From an uncultured Gemella sp. (GTDB lineage Bacteria; Bacillota; Bacilli; Staphylococcales; Gemellaceae): a DNA stretch of 64,000 nucleotides. The stretch spans positions 1 to 64,000 of the forward strand of contig USNF01000002.1 of NCBI GenBank assembly GCA_900555985.1, read 5' to 3'. Below are positions 40,084-49,303 of the stretch, in pieces (positions within the stretch are counted from its first letter, which is position 1; each line of letters opens with the position of its first letter). The notes under the pieces were generated by a model. That model saw only the letters and a list, made by a program, of their open reading frames with translations, did no database searches and was not told the origin of the DNA. Both the position numbers and the translations under genes were made by a program.

Positions 40084-41221
40084 TATGGAATATGTGAAAT
40101 TGGGGAATATAGCAAAATTTCGCTATGGAAAGATGCCTGATAAAGATAAGTTTCTTGACGATGGATATCCTGTTTTCAGCGGATATAGAATAACAGGATA
40201 TTATAGTGAATACATGGTTGAAAATCCGACTTTAATTGTGGTAGCAAGAGGAGTTGGAGGTACAGGGGATGTAAAAATTTCACCGCCAAAATCTTATATC
40301 ACGAATCTATCTATCATTGTTGATCTTGATGAAAGTGTTGCAGATATGCGTTACTTATATTATCAATTTGTTTGCAATAATTTGAGATACTTGGATACGG
40401 GGGCGGCTCAATCACAAATCACAATAAATAATTTATCAAAACACAAAGCTTTACTACCAAGACTTGTTATTCAAAAGAAGATTTCATCGATATTGACAAC
40501 TTACGACAACCTCATCGAAAACAACAACAAGCGAATCCGCCTCCTAGAGCAAATGGCTGAGAATCTCTATAAGGAATGGTTTGTGAGATTCCGTTTTCCG
40601 GGATATGAGGATACGGAGTTTATAGATGGAATGCCTAGAGATTGGGTAAGAGAAAAAATTGGTCTTCATTATAATACCTGCTCCGGTGGAACTCCAAGTA
40701 GAACACACGAGGAATATTATACAGAGGGAACTATTCCTTGGGTGAAGACTGGAGAAATAAAAGACGGAATAATAATTCATACTGACGAATGTATAACAGA
40801 AGCAGGAATAAAAGGGTCATCCGCAAAGTTGTTACCACAAGGCGCTGTTGTTATGGCAATGTACGGAGTAAACATTGGAATGTTAGCATATTTGGATTCT
40901 GAAATGACTTGCAATCAAGCTTGCTGTGTCTTTAACGATAAAAATGAAATTAACTCTAGGCACTATTTGTTTCATTATCTTTATTCGATTCGTGATTATT
41001 TGTTGCTCATTGGATTTGGAGCTGCACAACAGAATCTAAGTCAGGATTTAATAAAAAAAGTAAAAATAGTTATTCCGCCAGCTGAGTTAATAAAAGAATT
41101 TGATAAGCAAAAAGAACCCTTATATCAAACAATCCGAGCATTGATGATGCAAAATGATAAACTTATCAAACAAAGAGACGCGCTTTTACCACGTTTAATG
41201 AGTGGAAAACTTGAAGTGTAA
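40076..41221 (+). CDS. hsdS: type I restriction-modification specificity subunit HsdS
   Basis: Target-recognition subunit of about 381 aa with two TRDs, each recognising one half of the bipartite site. The first covers about 1-145, then the central conserved helix NNKRIRLLEQMAENLYKEWF and the motif FPGYEDTEF. The second TRD covers about 195-345 and is followed by the distal helix QNDKLIKQRDALLPRLMSGKLEV. The frame begins with GTG at 40076 (overlapping hsdM by 8 bases); ATG 40085-40087 with GGGTGA upstream is equally likely. No second or inverted hsdS copy is present, so there is no sign of phase switching here. Confidence 0.93.
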   Translation: MSDMEYVKLGNIAKFRYGKMPDKDKFLDDGYPVFSGYRITGYYSEYMVENPTLIVVARGVGGTGDVKISPPKSYITNLSIIVDLDESVADMRYLYYQFVCNNLRYLDTGAAQSQITINNLSKHKALLPRLVIQKKISSILTTYDNLIENNNKRIRLLEQMAENLYKEWFVRFRFPGYEDTEFIDGMPRDWVREKIGLHYNTCSGGTPSRTHEEYYTEGTIPWVKTGEIKDGIIIHTDECITEAGIKGSSAKLLPQGAVVMAMYGVNIGMLAYLDSEMTCNQACCVFNDKNEINSRHYLFHYLYSIRDYLLLIGFGAAQQNLSQDLIKKVKIVIPPAELIKEFDKQKEPLYQTIRALMMQNDKLIKQRDALLPRLMSGKLEV

Positions 41222-41233
41222 GGAGGTGTTCCT

Positions 41234-44200
41234 ATGCGTAACTTTATATCTGAAGACAATATAGAACAGGCTATACTTGAAAAATTAAAAGCTGATCCTT
41301 TTAACTATGATATCCTCATTTGTAATGCTGATCCTAGCAAGCGTGACGATTTGAATGATGGTACAGGAAGATCTTCTAAGAGAGAATGTGTTCTTCCTGA
41401 TATTATGCTACATTCTCTCAAACGTATCAACCCTACTATCCCCGAATACAAAATAAAGGAAATAGTAAAGACCCTAAGACAGGACTACACAGGTACGGAT
41501 ATTATTGATACCAACTATAAAATATATAGACAAATTCGAAATAATATAAAAATAACAGTTCGAAGAAATGGTAAAGAAGACTTTGATTTTATAAAGCTCA
41601 TTGATTTTGAAAATCCTGAGAACAATACTTTCACAGCTGTTTCTCAGATGTGGATTCAAGGAAAAGTCTATTATCGCAGACCGGATATTCTTATCTTCGT
41701 AAATGGAATGCCTCTTGTGTTTATAGAGCTAAAGAATAGTATTGTTAAGATTGAAGAAGCATATAATAAAAATTTAAAAGATTATATACGAGACATTCCT
41801 AATCTATTTGCCTTCAATCAGATTTGTGTTCTATCAAATGGATTAGAAACTAAACTCGGTGCATTCAATGCAACCTATGACTACTTTTTTGAATGGCTTA
41901 AAGTTGATAGTGAAAAGGAAATACTGGATCGAGAAGCTATTTATTCTTCAGAAACTATAAAAGATAGTTCTGTAAGATATTTTGTGGATGGTCTACTGAA
42001 CAAGGATAGATTGATTGACTATATAGAAAATTTTATACTGTTTGAAAATCAACGAATAAAAATTATCGCTAAAAACCATCAGTACTTAGGGGTAAATAAT
42101 CTGATGGAGTCAGTAGAAAACAGAAAAGAATTGAATGGTAAACTGGGGGGATTCTGGCATACACAAGGCTCTGGTAAGTCCTACTCTATGGTTATGTTTG
42201 CCCGTAAGGTTAAACGTAAAGTCGCCGGTAACTTTTCATTCCTTATTATCACAGACCGAGAAGACTTAGATACTCAAATCCATAAGAACTTTGTACGCAC
42301 AGAAGTTATCGGTTCTAAAGAGGAGTGTCAACCAAAGGACAGCAAGCAACTACGAGAATTTTTAACTACTAACAAGTCACTTATTTTCACACTGATTCAT
42401 AAATTCAGATACGATAAAACGAAGAAGTATCCCGTTCTTTCAACACGTGATGATATTATTGTTCTTGTAGATGAGGCACATAGAACACAGTATAAAGATT
42501 TAGCTGAGAACATGAGAACTGCTCTACCTAATGCAAACTTTGTTGCATTTACAGGAACCCCTCTTCTTGGTACTAAGCGTCTGACAAATCAATGGTTTGG
42601 TGATTATGTATCAGAATATAACTTCGCACAGTCTGTTGAAGATGGCTCTACTGTTCCATTGTTCTATTCAAGAAGAGTTCCTGAAGTAGGTCTTGAAAAT
42701 AATTTTCTTGATGATGACGTTGTGAATATTATCAAAGAAGAAAACCTTAATGAAGATGAAACACGTCTATTGGAAAATGCGTCATCTCGTATTTTAGAAG
42801 TAATCAAGCGTGATGACAGACTTGATAAGGTGGCACAGGATATTGCATATCATTTTCCAAGACGAGGATTTCTTGGAAAAGGAATGGTTGTATCAGTGGA
42901 CAAATATACAGCTGTTAAAATGTATGACAAAGTTCAACATTACTGGGCTATCGAAAAACAAAATATTATGAAACAGAGAAATAACGCCTCTACAGAAGAA
43001 GAGCGTGAACAGCTTACTCAAATTCTTTCTTATATGAATAAGGTAGAAATGGCTGTTATCATTTCCGAAGAGAATGATGAAGATGCTAAATTTGCTAAAC
43101 ATGAATTGAAAATATCAGACCATCGTAAAAAAATGAAAGAAATCATACCAGATGGTAGAGATATTGAGGACAGATTCAAAGACCCTGATGACTCTCTACA
43201 ACTAGTATTTGTATGCGCAATGTGGTTAACAGGATTTGATGTGAAGAACCTTTCTACACTCTATCTTGATAAACCGATGAAAGGTCACACATTAATGCAA
43301 GCTATAGCCCGTGCTAACAGAGTATATCCTGGTAAACCTGCCGGAATAATCGTTGATTATGTTAATGTCTTTAAATATATGAAAAAGGCATTAACAGAAT
43401 ATGCTACAGGTAATGATGGAACAGAGTTCCCAGCAAAAGATATTGACCAGCTAATTAGATATATTGATGGCACAATTTCTGAGGCAGATACTTTCCTATT
43501 ATCATTAGACATTGATTTAGATAAAATAATTGAAAATTCAAATACACTAGATAAATTAGATGCATTAAGAAGTGCTTATGACACTATTATCGCTAAAGAT
43601 AACGATAAAGAGAAATTTAAGGTTATTCTTAACACATTAACAAATCTCTATGAAGCATCAAAACCTGAAATCTTTGAAAAAAACTGGAGTAATGATAAAT
43701 TTGCTCCACTTGTATATTTGCACGGACTATTATATCACATTATCGATGATGAAAAAGTAGCTCGTGCCAGACAGAAAATGAATCAAATCTTAGATGGTAG
43801 TGTCACCGCAAATCAAAATTTTGCTAATTGTGTTCGAGAAGAATCTTCTCCCTTCACAATAAAAGGACCAAAGGTTATTGATCTATCCAAAGTAGATATT
43901 GAACAGCTTAGAAAAGAAATAAAGACTGCTAAGTACAAGGCTATTGAAATTGATGACTTGAAAGAATACATAGAGAAAGTTCTAAAACAAATGCTTAATA
44001 GAAACTGCACTAGAACAAAATTCTCTGAACGTTTCAAGCGTATTATTGATTCCTATAATGCAGGTGGAACAGAAAATGAAGATTATTACGAACAACTTGT
44101 AAAACTTCTTGAAGAACTACGTCAGGAGGATAATCGAGCCAACAAAGAAGGCCTTACTGAAGCAGAACTAGAAATTTACGATTTGCTTATTGCTGATAAG

Positions 44201-44470
44201 AAATTAACACAGGGAGATGAGCAAAAGGTAAAACTTTCTGCGAAAAATCTTTATAAGAAATTGAAAGATAATCGTAGCCGCCTTCTTGTAGTCGATTGGT
44301 ACAAGGATGAACAACCTCGTGCTAAACTAAAATATGAAGTAGAATTATCATTGAATAACGATCTACCTGAAAGCTATGATAAAGCTGCATTTGATTCCAA
44401 AGTATCCTTGCTCATGAATCACTTTGTTGATATGGCGGTTCAAGGATACGGCTGGATCGGTATCAGATAA
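41234..44470 (+). CDS. hsdR: type I restriction endonuclease subunit HsdR
   Basis: 1078-residue translocating endonuclease. The N-terminal nuclease domain has the PD-(D/E)xK residues D151 and E165-x-K167 in RPDILIFVNGMPLVFIELK. The SF2 motor shows Walker A TQGSGKS (310-316), Walker B with VDEAHRTQ, the SAT-like FTGTP and LDKPMKGHTLMQAIARANR (motif VI). The C-terminal helical region binds the methylase core. AAGGAGGTG lies before the start, 12 bases after hsdS. The final residues (GWIGIR) lead directly into a fragment of metQ; the stop codon is shared with the junction, so the extreme C-terminus may have been altered during insertion. Confidence 0.95.
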   Translation: MRNFISEDNIEQAILEKLKADPFNYDILICNADPSKRDDLNDGTGRSSKRECVLPDIMLHSLKRINPTIPEYKIKEIVKTLRQDYTGTDIIDTNYKIYRQIRNNIKITVRRNGKEDFDFIKLIDFENPENNTFTAVSQMWIQGKVYYRRPDILIFVNGMPLVFIELKNSIVKIEEAYNKNLKDYIRDIPNLFAFNQICVLSNGLETKLGAFNATYDYFFEWLKVDSEKEILDREAIYSSETIKDSSVRYFVDGLLNKDRLIDYIENFILFENQRIKIIAKNHQYLGVNNLMESVENRKELNGKLGGFWHTQGSGKSYSMVMFARKVKRKVAGNFSFLIITDREDLDTQIHKNFVRTEVIGSKEECQPKDSKQLREFLTTNKSLIFTLIHKFRYDKTKKYPVLSTRDDIIVLVDEAHRTQYKDLAENMRTALPNANFVAFTGTPLLGTKRLTNQWFGDYVSEYNFAQSVEDGSTVPLFYSRRVPEVGLENNFLDDDVVNIIKEENLNEDETRLLENASSRILEVIKRDDRLDKVAQDIAYHFPRRGFLGKGMVVSVDKYTAVKMYDKVQHYWAIEKQNIMKQRNNASTEEEREQLTQILSYMNKVEMAVIISEENDEDAKFAKHELKISDHRKKMKEIIPDGRDIEDRFKDPDDSLQLVFVCAMWLTGFDVKNLSTLYLDKPMKGHTLMQAIARANRVYPGKPAGIIVDYVNVFKYMKKALTEYATGNDGTEFPAKDIDQLIRYIDGTISEADTFLLSLDIDLDKIIENSNTLDKLDALRSAYDTIIAKDNDKEKFKVILNTLTNLYEASKPEIFEKNWSNDKFAPLVYLHGLLYHIIDDEKVARARQKMNQILDGSVTANQNFANCVREESSPFTIKGPKVIDLSKVDIEQLRKEIKTAKYKAIEIDDLKEYIEKVLKQMLNRNCTRTKFSERFKRIIDSYNAGGTENEDYYEQLVKLLEELRQEDNRANKEGLTEAELEIYDLLIADKKLTQGDEQKVKLSAKNLYKKLKDNRSRLLVVDWYKDEQPRAKLKYEVELSLNNDLPESYDKAAFDSKVSLLMNHFVDMAVQGYGWIGIR

Positions 44471-44567
44471 CAAAGACGGCGCTAAAGTTAAAAAAACATT
44501 AGCTAGCGAAAAAGTTAAAAACTTCATTAACGAAAAACTTAAAGGACATGCTACTCCAGCATTCTAA
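44466..44567 (+). pseudogene. 3' remnant of a second metQ copy
   Basis: Starting inside the last codons of hsdR, a different frame encodes 33 residues, DNKDGAKVKKTLASEKVKNF followed by INEKLKGHATPAF, then TAA. This matches the end of MetQ (37475-37575) apart from a shortened SDAVKA segment and an A to T change, with several silent base differences. It is therefore a diverged copy, not a fresh exact duplication: either the tail of a tandem metQ paralog whose 5' part was replaced by the hsd cluster, or a segment brought in with the island. No start or ribosome site is left. Confidence 0.85.
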
Positions 44568-44584
44568 TACACTAATCACGAAAA

Positions 44585-44609
44585 AGCGAGTTGAAAATAT
44601 CAACTCGCT
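44585..44609. terminator. terminator after the metQ remnant, shared with the maltose operon
   Basis: AGCGAGTTGA / TCAACTCGCT forms a 10-bp stem with an AAATA loop, followed by CTTTTTATATT and preceded by AAAA. It serves the metQ remnant/hsd side and the convergent PTS gene ending at 44619. Confidence 0.85.
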
Positions 44610-44618
44610 CTTTTTATA

Positions 44619-46208
44619 TTATTTTAATAATTTTTCAAATGATTCTCTTACTTGACCTACAGAGAATCCGATAATAACTTGGATAGCTTTACCATTACGA
44701 GCTACACCAAGAGCCCCTGATTTTTTCAAGAAGTTATCATCTTTAACTAGACTTTCATCTTTAACGTTAACACGTAATCTTGTTACACAGTTGGTAACAT
44801 CAACAATATTGTCTTTTCCACCTAAACCTTCAAGAATAATTACTGCTTGGTCATCGTGTGTTGCAGAATCATCTCTAACTTCTGGTTTAGCTTCAGCATT
44901 TCCTTTACCTTTTTCACGGTATTCTTGTTTAGAATATAGTTTTGTTTCAGCATCGTCATCTTCACGACCTGGTGTATTTAAATTGAATTTCAGAATCATA
45001 AATCTAAATACGAAGAAGTAAATTACTGAGAATGTTAAACCTACTGCTATTTGAACAAACATTTGTGATGAATGGTTTTTGAACATTGGTATCCAGTTAA
45101 GTGCTAAAAAGTCGATTAATCCACTTCCGAAGTTACCTACAACTCCAAACCCATACATAGTCGCTGCCATTGCTGCACCTAATACTGCGTGTGCAACGAA
45201 TAATGCTGGTGCTGCAAATAAGAATGTGAACTCGATTGGTTCAGTAATACCAGTTAAAAATCCTGTTAAAGCTGCTGGAAGTAATAGCCCTGCTACAACT
45301 TTTTTCTTTTTATCTTTAGCAGTAACATACATAGCTAACGCTGCTGCTGGTAAACCGAATACTTTAGAGTTACCATGTAACGAGAATCCACCTTGAGGGA
45401 ATAATTCTTTTAATGGAGTTGTGCTTTGAGAGAACTCTTGAATGTGTTGTACCCAGAAAGCTGTAATTCCCTGTTCTACTACTGCTGGTCCAAACATAAA
45501 TGGTCCATAGATAAAGTGGTGTAATCCAGTAGGAATAAGTATTCTTTCTAAGAATGTATATGAAAATACTCCAATTACCCCTGATGTTTTTAGGAATCCT
45601 TGTAAGGCAACTATTCCTAATTGAACTTTAGGCCATAATAATGCTGTTAAGTATGCCATAGGAATCATTAATAAGAAACCAATAATAATAACAAATGTAG
45701 TACCTTGGAAAATTCCTAATAATTCAGGAAGTTTTTTATCAAAGTATTTATTATGAATCCAAACGGCAATTGATGCAATAAGGATAGAACCGATAATTGA
45801 AGTATCTAGAGTGATTACTCCTGCGATTCTAGTTAAACCTGTTGGTAATTTTAAAGCTGGTGTTACATCTACTCCAAATGATGGGAATACTGTTAAAAAT
45901 CCATTGATAAAGTAGTTAAAAGCCATATAAATTAAGAATGCTTCAAGTGCTGCACGACCATTTGCTTTTTTTGCAAGACCAATCGGAATACCAAGTGCGA
46001 ATACTACTGGCATTTGATTGAAGATTGTCCATCCTCCTTGCTCTACTACGAACCAGAAATTATACCATAAAGTACCTTCTGTCGCGATGCTCCCTACTAA
46101 GTTAGGGTTTTTAAATATTGAAGTTAAACCTACTACTAATCCAAAGAATGCGAAGATTATCGATGGCATTAGCATAGCGCCTCCAAAACGCTGAATCTTT
46201 TGTAACAT
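44619..46208 (-). CDS. malP: maltose/alpha-glucoside-specific PTS EIICB component
   Basis: 529-residue permease that brings maltose in as maltose 6'-phosphate. The EIIC domain (about 1-410) begins MLQKIQRFGGAMLMPSIIFA and includes IPTGLHHFIYGPF and FPQGGFSLHGNSKVFGLP, close to Bacillus MalP/GlvC. The EIIB domain (about 450-529) has the phospho-Cys in VTNCVTRLRV. EIIA is not fused, so a separate one is needed. Last gene of the operon malQ-glgP-mapP-malP, 22 bases after mapP, with AAGGAGG upstream. The symbol malP is used in the Bacillus sense (PTS permease), not maltose phosphorylase; malT is a synonym in enterococci. Confidence 0.93.
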   Translation of the reverse strand: MLQKIQRFGGAMLMPSIIFAFFGLVVGLTSIFKNPNLVGSIATEGTLWYNFWFVVEQGGWTIFNQMPVVFALGIPIGLAKKANGRAALEAFLIYMAFNYFINGFLTVFPSFGVDVTPALKLPTGLTRIAGVITLDTSIIGSILIASIAVWIHNKYFDKKLPELLGIFQGTTFVIIIGFLLMIPMAYLTALLWPKVQLGIVALQGFLKTSGVIGVFSYTFLERILIPTGLHHFIYGPFMFGPAVVEQGITAFWVQHIQEFSQSTTPLKELFPQGGFSLHGNSKVFGLPAAALAMYVTAKDKKKKVVAGLLLPAALTGFLTGITEPIEFTFLFAAPALFVAHAVLGAAMAATMYGFGVVGNFGSGLIDFLALNWIPMFKNHSSQMFVQIAVGLTFSVIYFFVFRFMILKFNLNTPGREDDDAETKLYSKQEYREKGKGNAEAKPEVRDDSATHDDQAVIILEGLGGKDNIVDVTNCVTRLRVNVKDESLVKDDNFLKKSGALGVARNGKAIQVIIGFSVGQVRESFEKLLK

Positions 46209-46230
46209 AACATTATCCTCCTTTTTATTT

Positions 46231-47025
46231 TTATTTTTCTGCTATTGTTACTTCTAAACCATTGTGATCTGATATTATTGGATAATTAGTATTATTAAAA
46301 ATAACACTACTTTCCGTAACATTAAGTTCACGATTACTAAATATATAATCTAACTTTTTCTTGTTCATTGAATCTTCCCAACCACTAATGTTTTTATATA
46401 CTGTTACACCATCATCTTTTTTCTGAGCCATTTCGTAAGTGTCAAAAAGTCCCATTTCTATAATCATGTTGTAATCTTTTTTTTGATTAAAATAATCTGT
46501 ATTAAAATCACCCATAAAGATTTTTAAATTAGAGTCATCTGTATGGTTAACTAGATTATAAAGATTTTCTCTAATATTTTCATCTTCACAAGTAGGTAGA
46601 TTCATATGGCAACTATAAAATTCTATTGTCTGATTATTTATTTCTAACGTTACCTTTAATATTTTTCTTGAAGATATAGAGTGGATATCTTGGTGTGATG
46701 TACAGTAGAAATCCTCTACATCACACACTTTACCCTTAGCTAGTATTGCTAGACCTTCCTCATATTTGTCAAAACCAATATGAGAATAGGTCCAGTAATA
46801 ACTATAGCCGCTTTCCCCATAACTATTTATTTTATCTAATAACATCTTTCCAAAGTTATCTTTTTTTATGTTTGAATAAACATTTTCACTATTAATCAGC
46901 TGATTAACTTCTTGCATTGCGATAACATCATATTTTTTTTCTACGATAGTTTTTGCTAAGGTATCAAGTTTTTCAAGCTGATTATTTTCTAACCAACTAT
47001 GAACGTTAATCGTTAATAGTTTCAT
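46231..47025 (-). CDS. mapP: EEP-family phosphatase, probable maltose 6'-phosphate phosphatase MapP
   Basis: 264-residue enzyme of the endonuclease/exonuclease/phosphatase fold. Metal and catalytic residues appear as MQEVNQ (Glu), the central His in YSCHMNLP, the Asp/Asn pair in FMGDFNTDYF, and the C-terminal ISDHNGLEV (Asp-His). The protein begins MKLLTINVHSWLENNQLEKL. In Enterococcus faecalis, MapP of this family removes the phosphate from imported maltose 6'-phosphate so that maltose can enter non-phosphorylated pathways. The position between a maltose PTS gene and malQ/glgP fits that role well and makes DNA repair unlikely. The start at 47025 follows GAGGGA; the ORF opens 18 bases earlier. 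Confidence 0.82.
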   Translation of the reverse strand: MKLLTINVHSWLENNQLEKLDTLAKTIVEKKYDVIAMQEVNQLINSENVYSNIKKDNFGKMLLDKINSYGESGYSYYWTYSHIGFDKYEEGLAILAKGKVCDVEDFYCTSHQDIHSISSRKILKVTLEINNQTIEFYSCHMNLPTCEDENIRENLYNLVNHTDDSNLKIFMGDFNTDYFNQKKDYNMIIEMGLFDTYEMAQKKDDGVTVYKNISGWEDSMNKKKLDYIFSNRELNVTESSVIFNNTNYPIISDHNGLEVTIAEK

Positions 47026-47047
47026 ATTCTTTCCCTCTTTCATATAG

Positions 47048-49303
47048 TTATTTATTCCAAATTTCTTTGTTATATTGATCTATTGTACGGTCAGATGAGA
47101 AGAATCCGGCTTTAGCAATATTAACAATTACTTTTTTAAGCCATAATTCACGATTTTCATAGTCTGCTAACATTTCTTCTTTTTTAGCGTAATATTCTTC
47201 AAAATCAATTAGTGTCATAAACCAATCTTTATTTAATAACTCATTGTATAGTCTTTCTAATCTTTCTTTGTTTCCTAGTTTTACTAAGTCATCAGAAACG
47301 ATAAAATCAACTACTTCTTTTACACCAGCTTTTTCATAGTAATCTTTAGATACATATCCGCTAGTTTCATAAAGTTTAATAATTTCATCACTTTCTTTAC
47401 CAAAGATATAGATATTTTCACGTCCAACTAACTCATCGATTTCAACATTTGCTCCATCTAGAGTTCCTAATGTTAATGCTCCATTTAACATAAATTTCAT
47501 ATTACCAGTTCCACTAGCTTCTTTAGATGCTAATGAGATTTGTTCACTAATATCAGTTGCTGGAATTAATTTTTCCGCAACACTTACATTATAGTTTTCA
47601 ACTAAGAACACATTTAAGTATTTGTTTACTTCTGGATCATTATTAATTAATTCTGATAAGCAAAGAATTAAGTGAATAATATCTTGAGCTATAATATAAG
47701 CTGGTGCTGCTTTACCACCAAAGAATACAGTAATTTTTCTTTCTGGTAATTTACCATTTTTAATATCTAAGTATTTTTTAATTACATATAAAGCATTCAT
47801 TTGTTGACGTTTATATTCGTGGAATCTCTTGATTTGTGTATCGATAATACTATTTTCATCTAATTCAATTCCTTGAGTTTCTTTTAGATATTCTTTAAGA
47901 ACTAGTTTATTTTCATGTTTGATTTCTTCTAGTTTAGCTGCTACTTCTTTACTATCAACAAATGCTAATAGTTTTTCTAATTTTGTTGCGTCTGTTAGGT
48001 ACTCATCACCAATTAGTTCTTTTAAGTAAGCTGCTAATGGTCTGTTAGAGAATTCTAACCAACGTCTGAAAGTAATACCATTTGTTTTGTTATTGAATTT
48101 TTCTGGATATAACTCATAGAAGTGTTTTAACTCAGAGTTTTTAAGAATTTCAGTATGTAAGTAAGCAACCCCATTTACACTATTAGAGAAGTGGATGTCC
48201 ATATTTGCCATATGTACTCTATCATCTTTATCGATAATTTGGATATCTTCTCCTTCGTATTTCTCACGAATAACTGCATCAAGTTTTTTAATAATTTTAA
48301 CAAGATGAGGAACTACTTCTTCTAAATATTCTAGCGGCCATTTTTCTAATGCTTCTGCTAAAATTGTGTGGTTTGTATAACCAGTCATTTTTTGTACAAT
48401 AGTGTATGCTTCTTCAAAGTCAATTCCATGTTTTTCAGTTAATAAACGGATTAATTCAGGAATTACCATACTTGGGTGTGTATCGTTTATTTGAACATAT
48501 GCATATTCATATAAATCATGTACGTTACTTCCTTTTGCAATAGCCTCATCTAAGATTAACTGAGCTGCATTCGATACCATAAAGTATTGTTGGTAAATAC
48601 GTAATAATTCACCATTTTTATCACTATCATCTGGGTATAAGAATAGTGTTAAGTTTTTCTCTATTTCTGTTTTATCAAAGCTAATTCCATCTTCGATAAT
48701 ATTAGTATCAACTGAATCAATATCGAATAAGTTTAAATAATTCTTTGTATCTTTTTTATATCCTAGAACATCTATTCTTTTTAGTGTAGAAGTTAAGTTG
48801 AAATTTTTAAATGGAACTGTATATTTAATATCAGTATCTCTTAACCATGATGAATCTTCTATCCAAAAGTTTGGTTCAGCATGTTGTTCATTTTTCACAA
48901 ATACTTGTCTAAATAATCCACAGTGATAGTTTAAACCTACCCCATCACCATTAATTCCTAGTGATGCAATAGAATCAATAAAACATGAAGCTAGTCGACC
49001 TAATCCTCCATTTCCTAAAGATGGTTCTAACTCCTCTTCTTCTACCTCACTAAGACGCTTATTAGCTGCTGATAATTCTTTTTCAATTTCTTCATAAATC
49101 CCTAAATTTATTAAATTATTTGATAATAGTTTACCAATTAAAAACTCAGCAGAAATATAATAAACTTTTTTCTTATCAGTATTTAACGTCTTCTTATCAG
49201 CTTCTTCTTTAACATAGTTTAATAATTGTACATAGATTTCTTTATTATTTAAAGAACTTAATTCTTTTCCTGTTTTTTCTAATACATAGTTACTAAATTT
49301 CAT
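47048..49303 (-). CDS. glgP: glycogen/maltodextrin phosphorylase
   Basis: 751-residue PLP enzyme that phosphorolyses alpha-1,4-glucans to glucose 1-phosphate. The PLP-binding segment EASGTGNMKFMLNGALTLGT (catalytic Lys absent only from neighbouring regions, present in the preceding SLASKEASGTGN region) and LDGANVEI are typical of GT35. EPSLGNGGLGRLASCFIDS is the conserved glycine-rich N-domain motif. Length is that of MalP/GlgP-type bacterial phosphorylases. It overlaps malQ by 11 bases and is followed by mapP, so it works with amylomaltase on maltodextrins rather than in a glycogen cluster; no glgC or glgA is nearby. Confidence 0.95.
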   Translation of the reverse strand: MKFSNYVLEKTGKELSSLNNKEIYVQLLNYVKEEADKKTLNTDKKKVYYISAEFLIGKLLSNNLINLGIYEEIEKELSAANKRLSEVEEEELEPSLGNGGLGRLASCFIDSIASLGINGDGVGLNYHCGLFRQVFVKNEQHAEPNFWIEDSSWLRDTDIKYTVPFKNFNLTSTLKRIDVLGYKKDTKNYLNLFDIDSVDTNIIEDGISFDKTEIEKNLTLFLYPDDSDKNGELLRIYQQYFMVSNAAQLILDEAIAKGSNVHDLYEYAYVQINDTHPSMVIPELIRLLTEKHGIDFEEAYTIVQKMTGYTNHTILAEALEKWPLEYLEEVVPHLVKIIKKLDAVIREKYEGEDIQIIDKDDRVHMANMDIHFSNSVNGVAYLHTEILKNSELKHFYELYPEKFNNKTNGITFRRWLEFSNRPLAAYLKELIGDEYLTDATKLEKLLAFVDSKEVAAKLEEIKHENKLVLKEYLKETQGIELDENSIIDTQIKRFHEYKRQQMNALYVIKKYLDIKNGKLPERKITVFFGGKAAPAYIIAQDIIHLILCLSELINNDPEVNKYLNVFLVENYNVSVAEKLIPATDISEQISLASKEASGTGNMKFMLNGALTLGTLDGANVEIDELVGRENIYIFGKESDEIIKLYETSGYVSKDYYEKAGVKEVVDFIVSDDLVKLGNKERLERLYNELLNKDWFMTLIDFEEYYAKKEEMLADYENRELWLKKVIVNIAKAGFFSSDRTIDQYNKEIWNK

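Noticed and set aside
40085..41221. Phase-variable hsdS system
   Set aside because: Only one hsdS is present, with no inverted partial copy or recombinase gene beside it.
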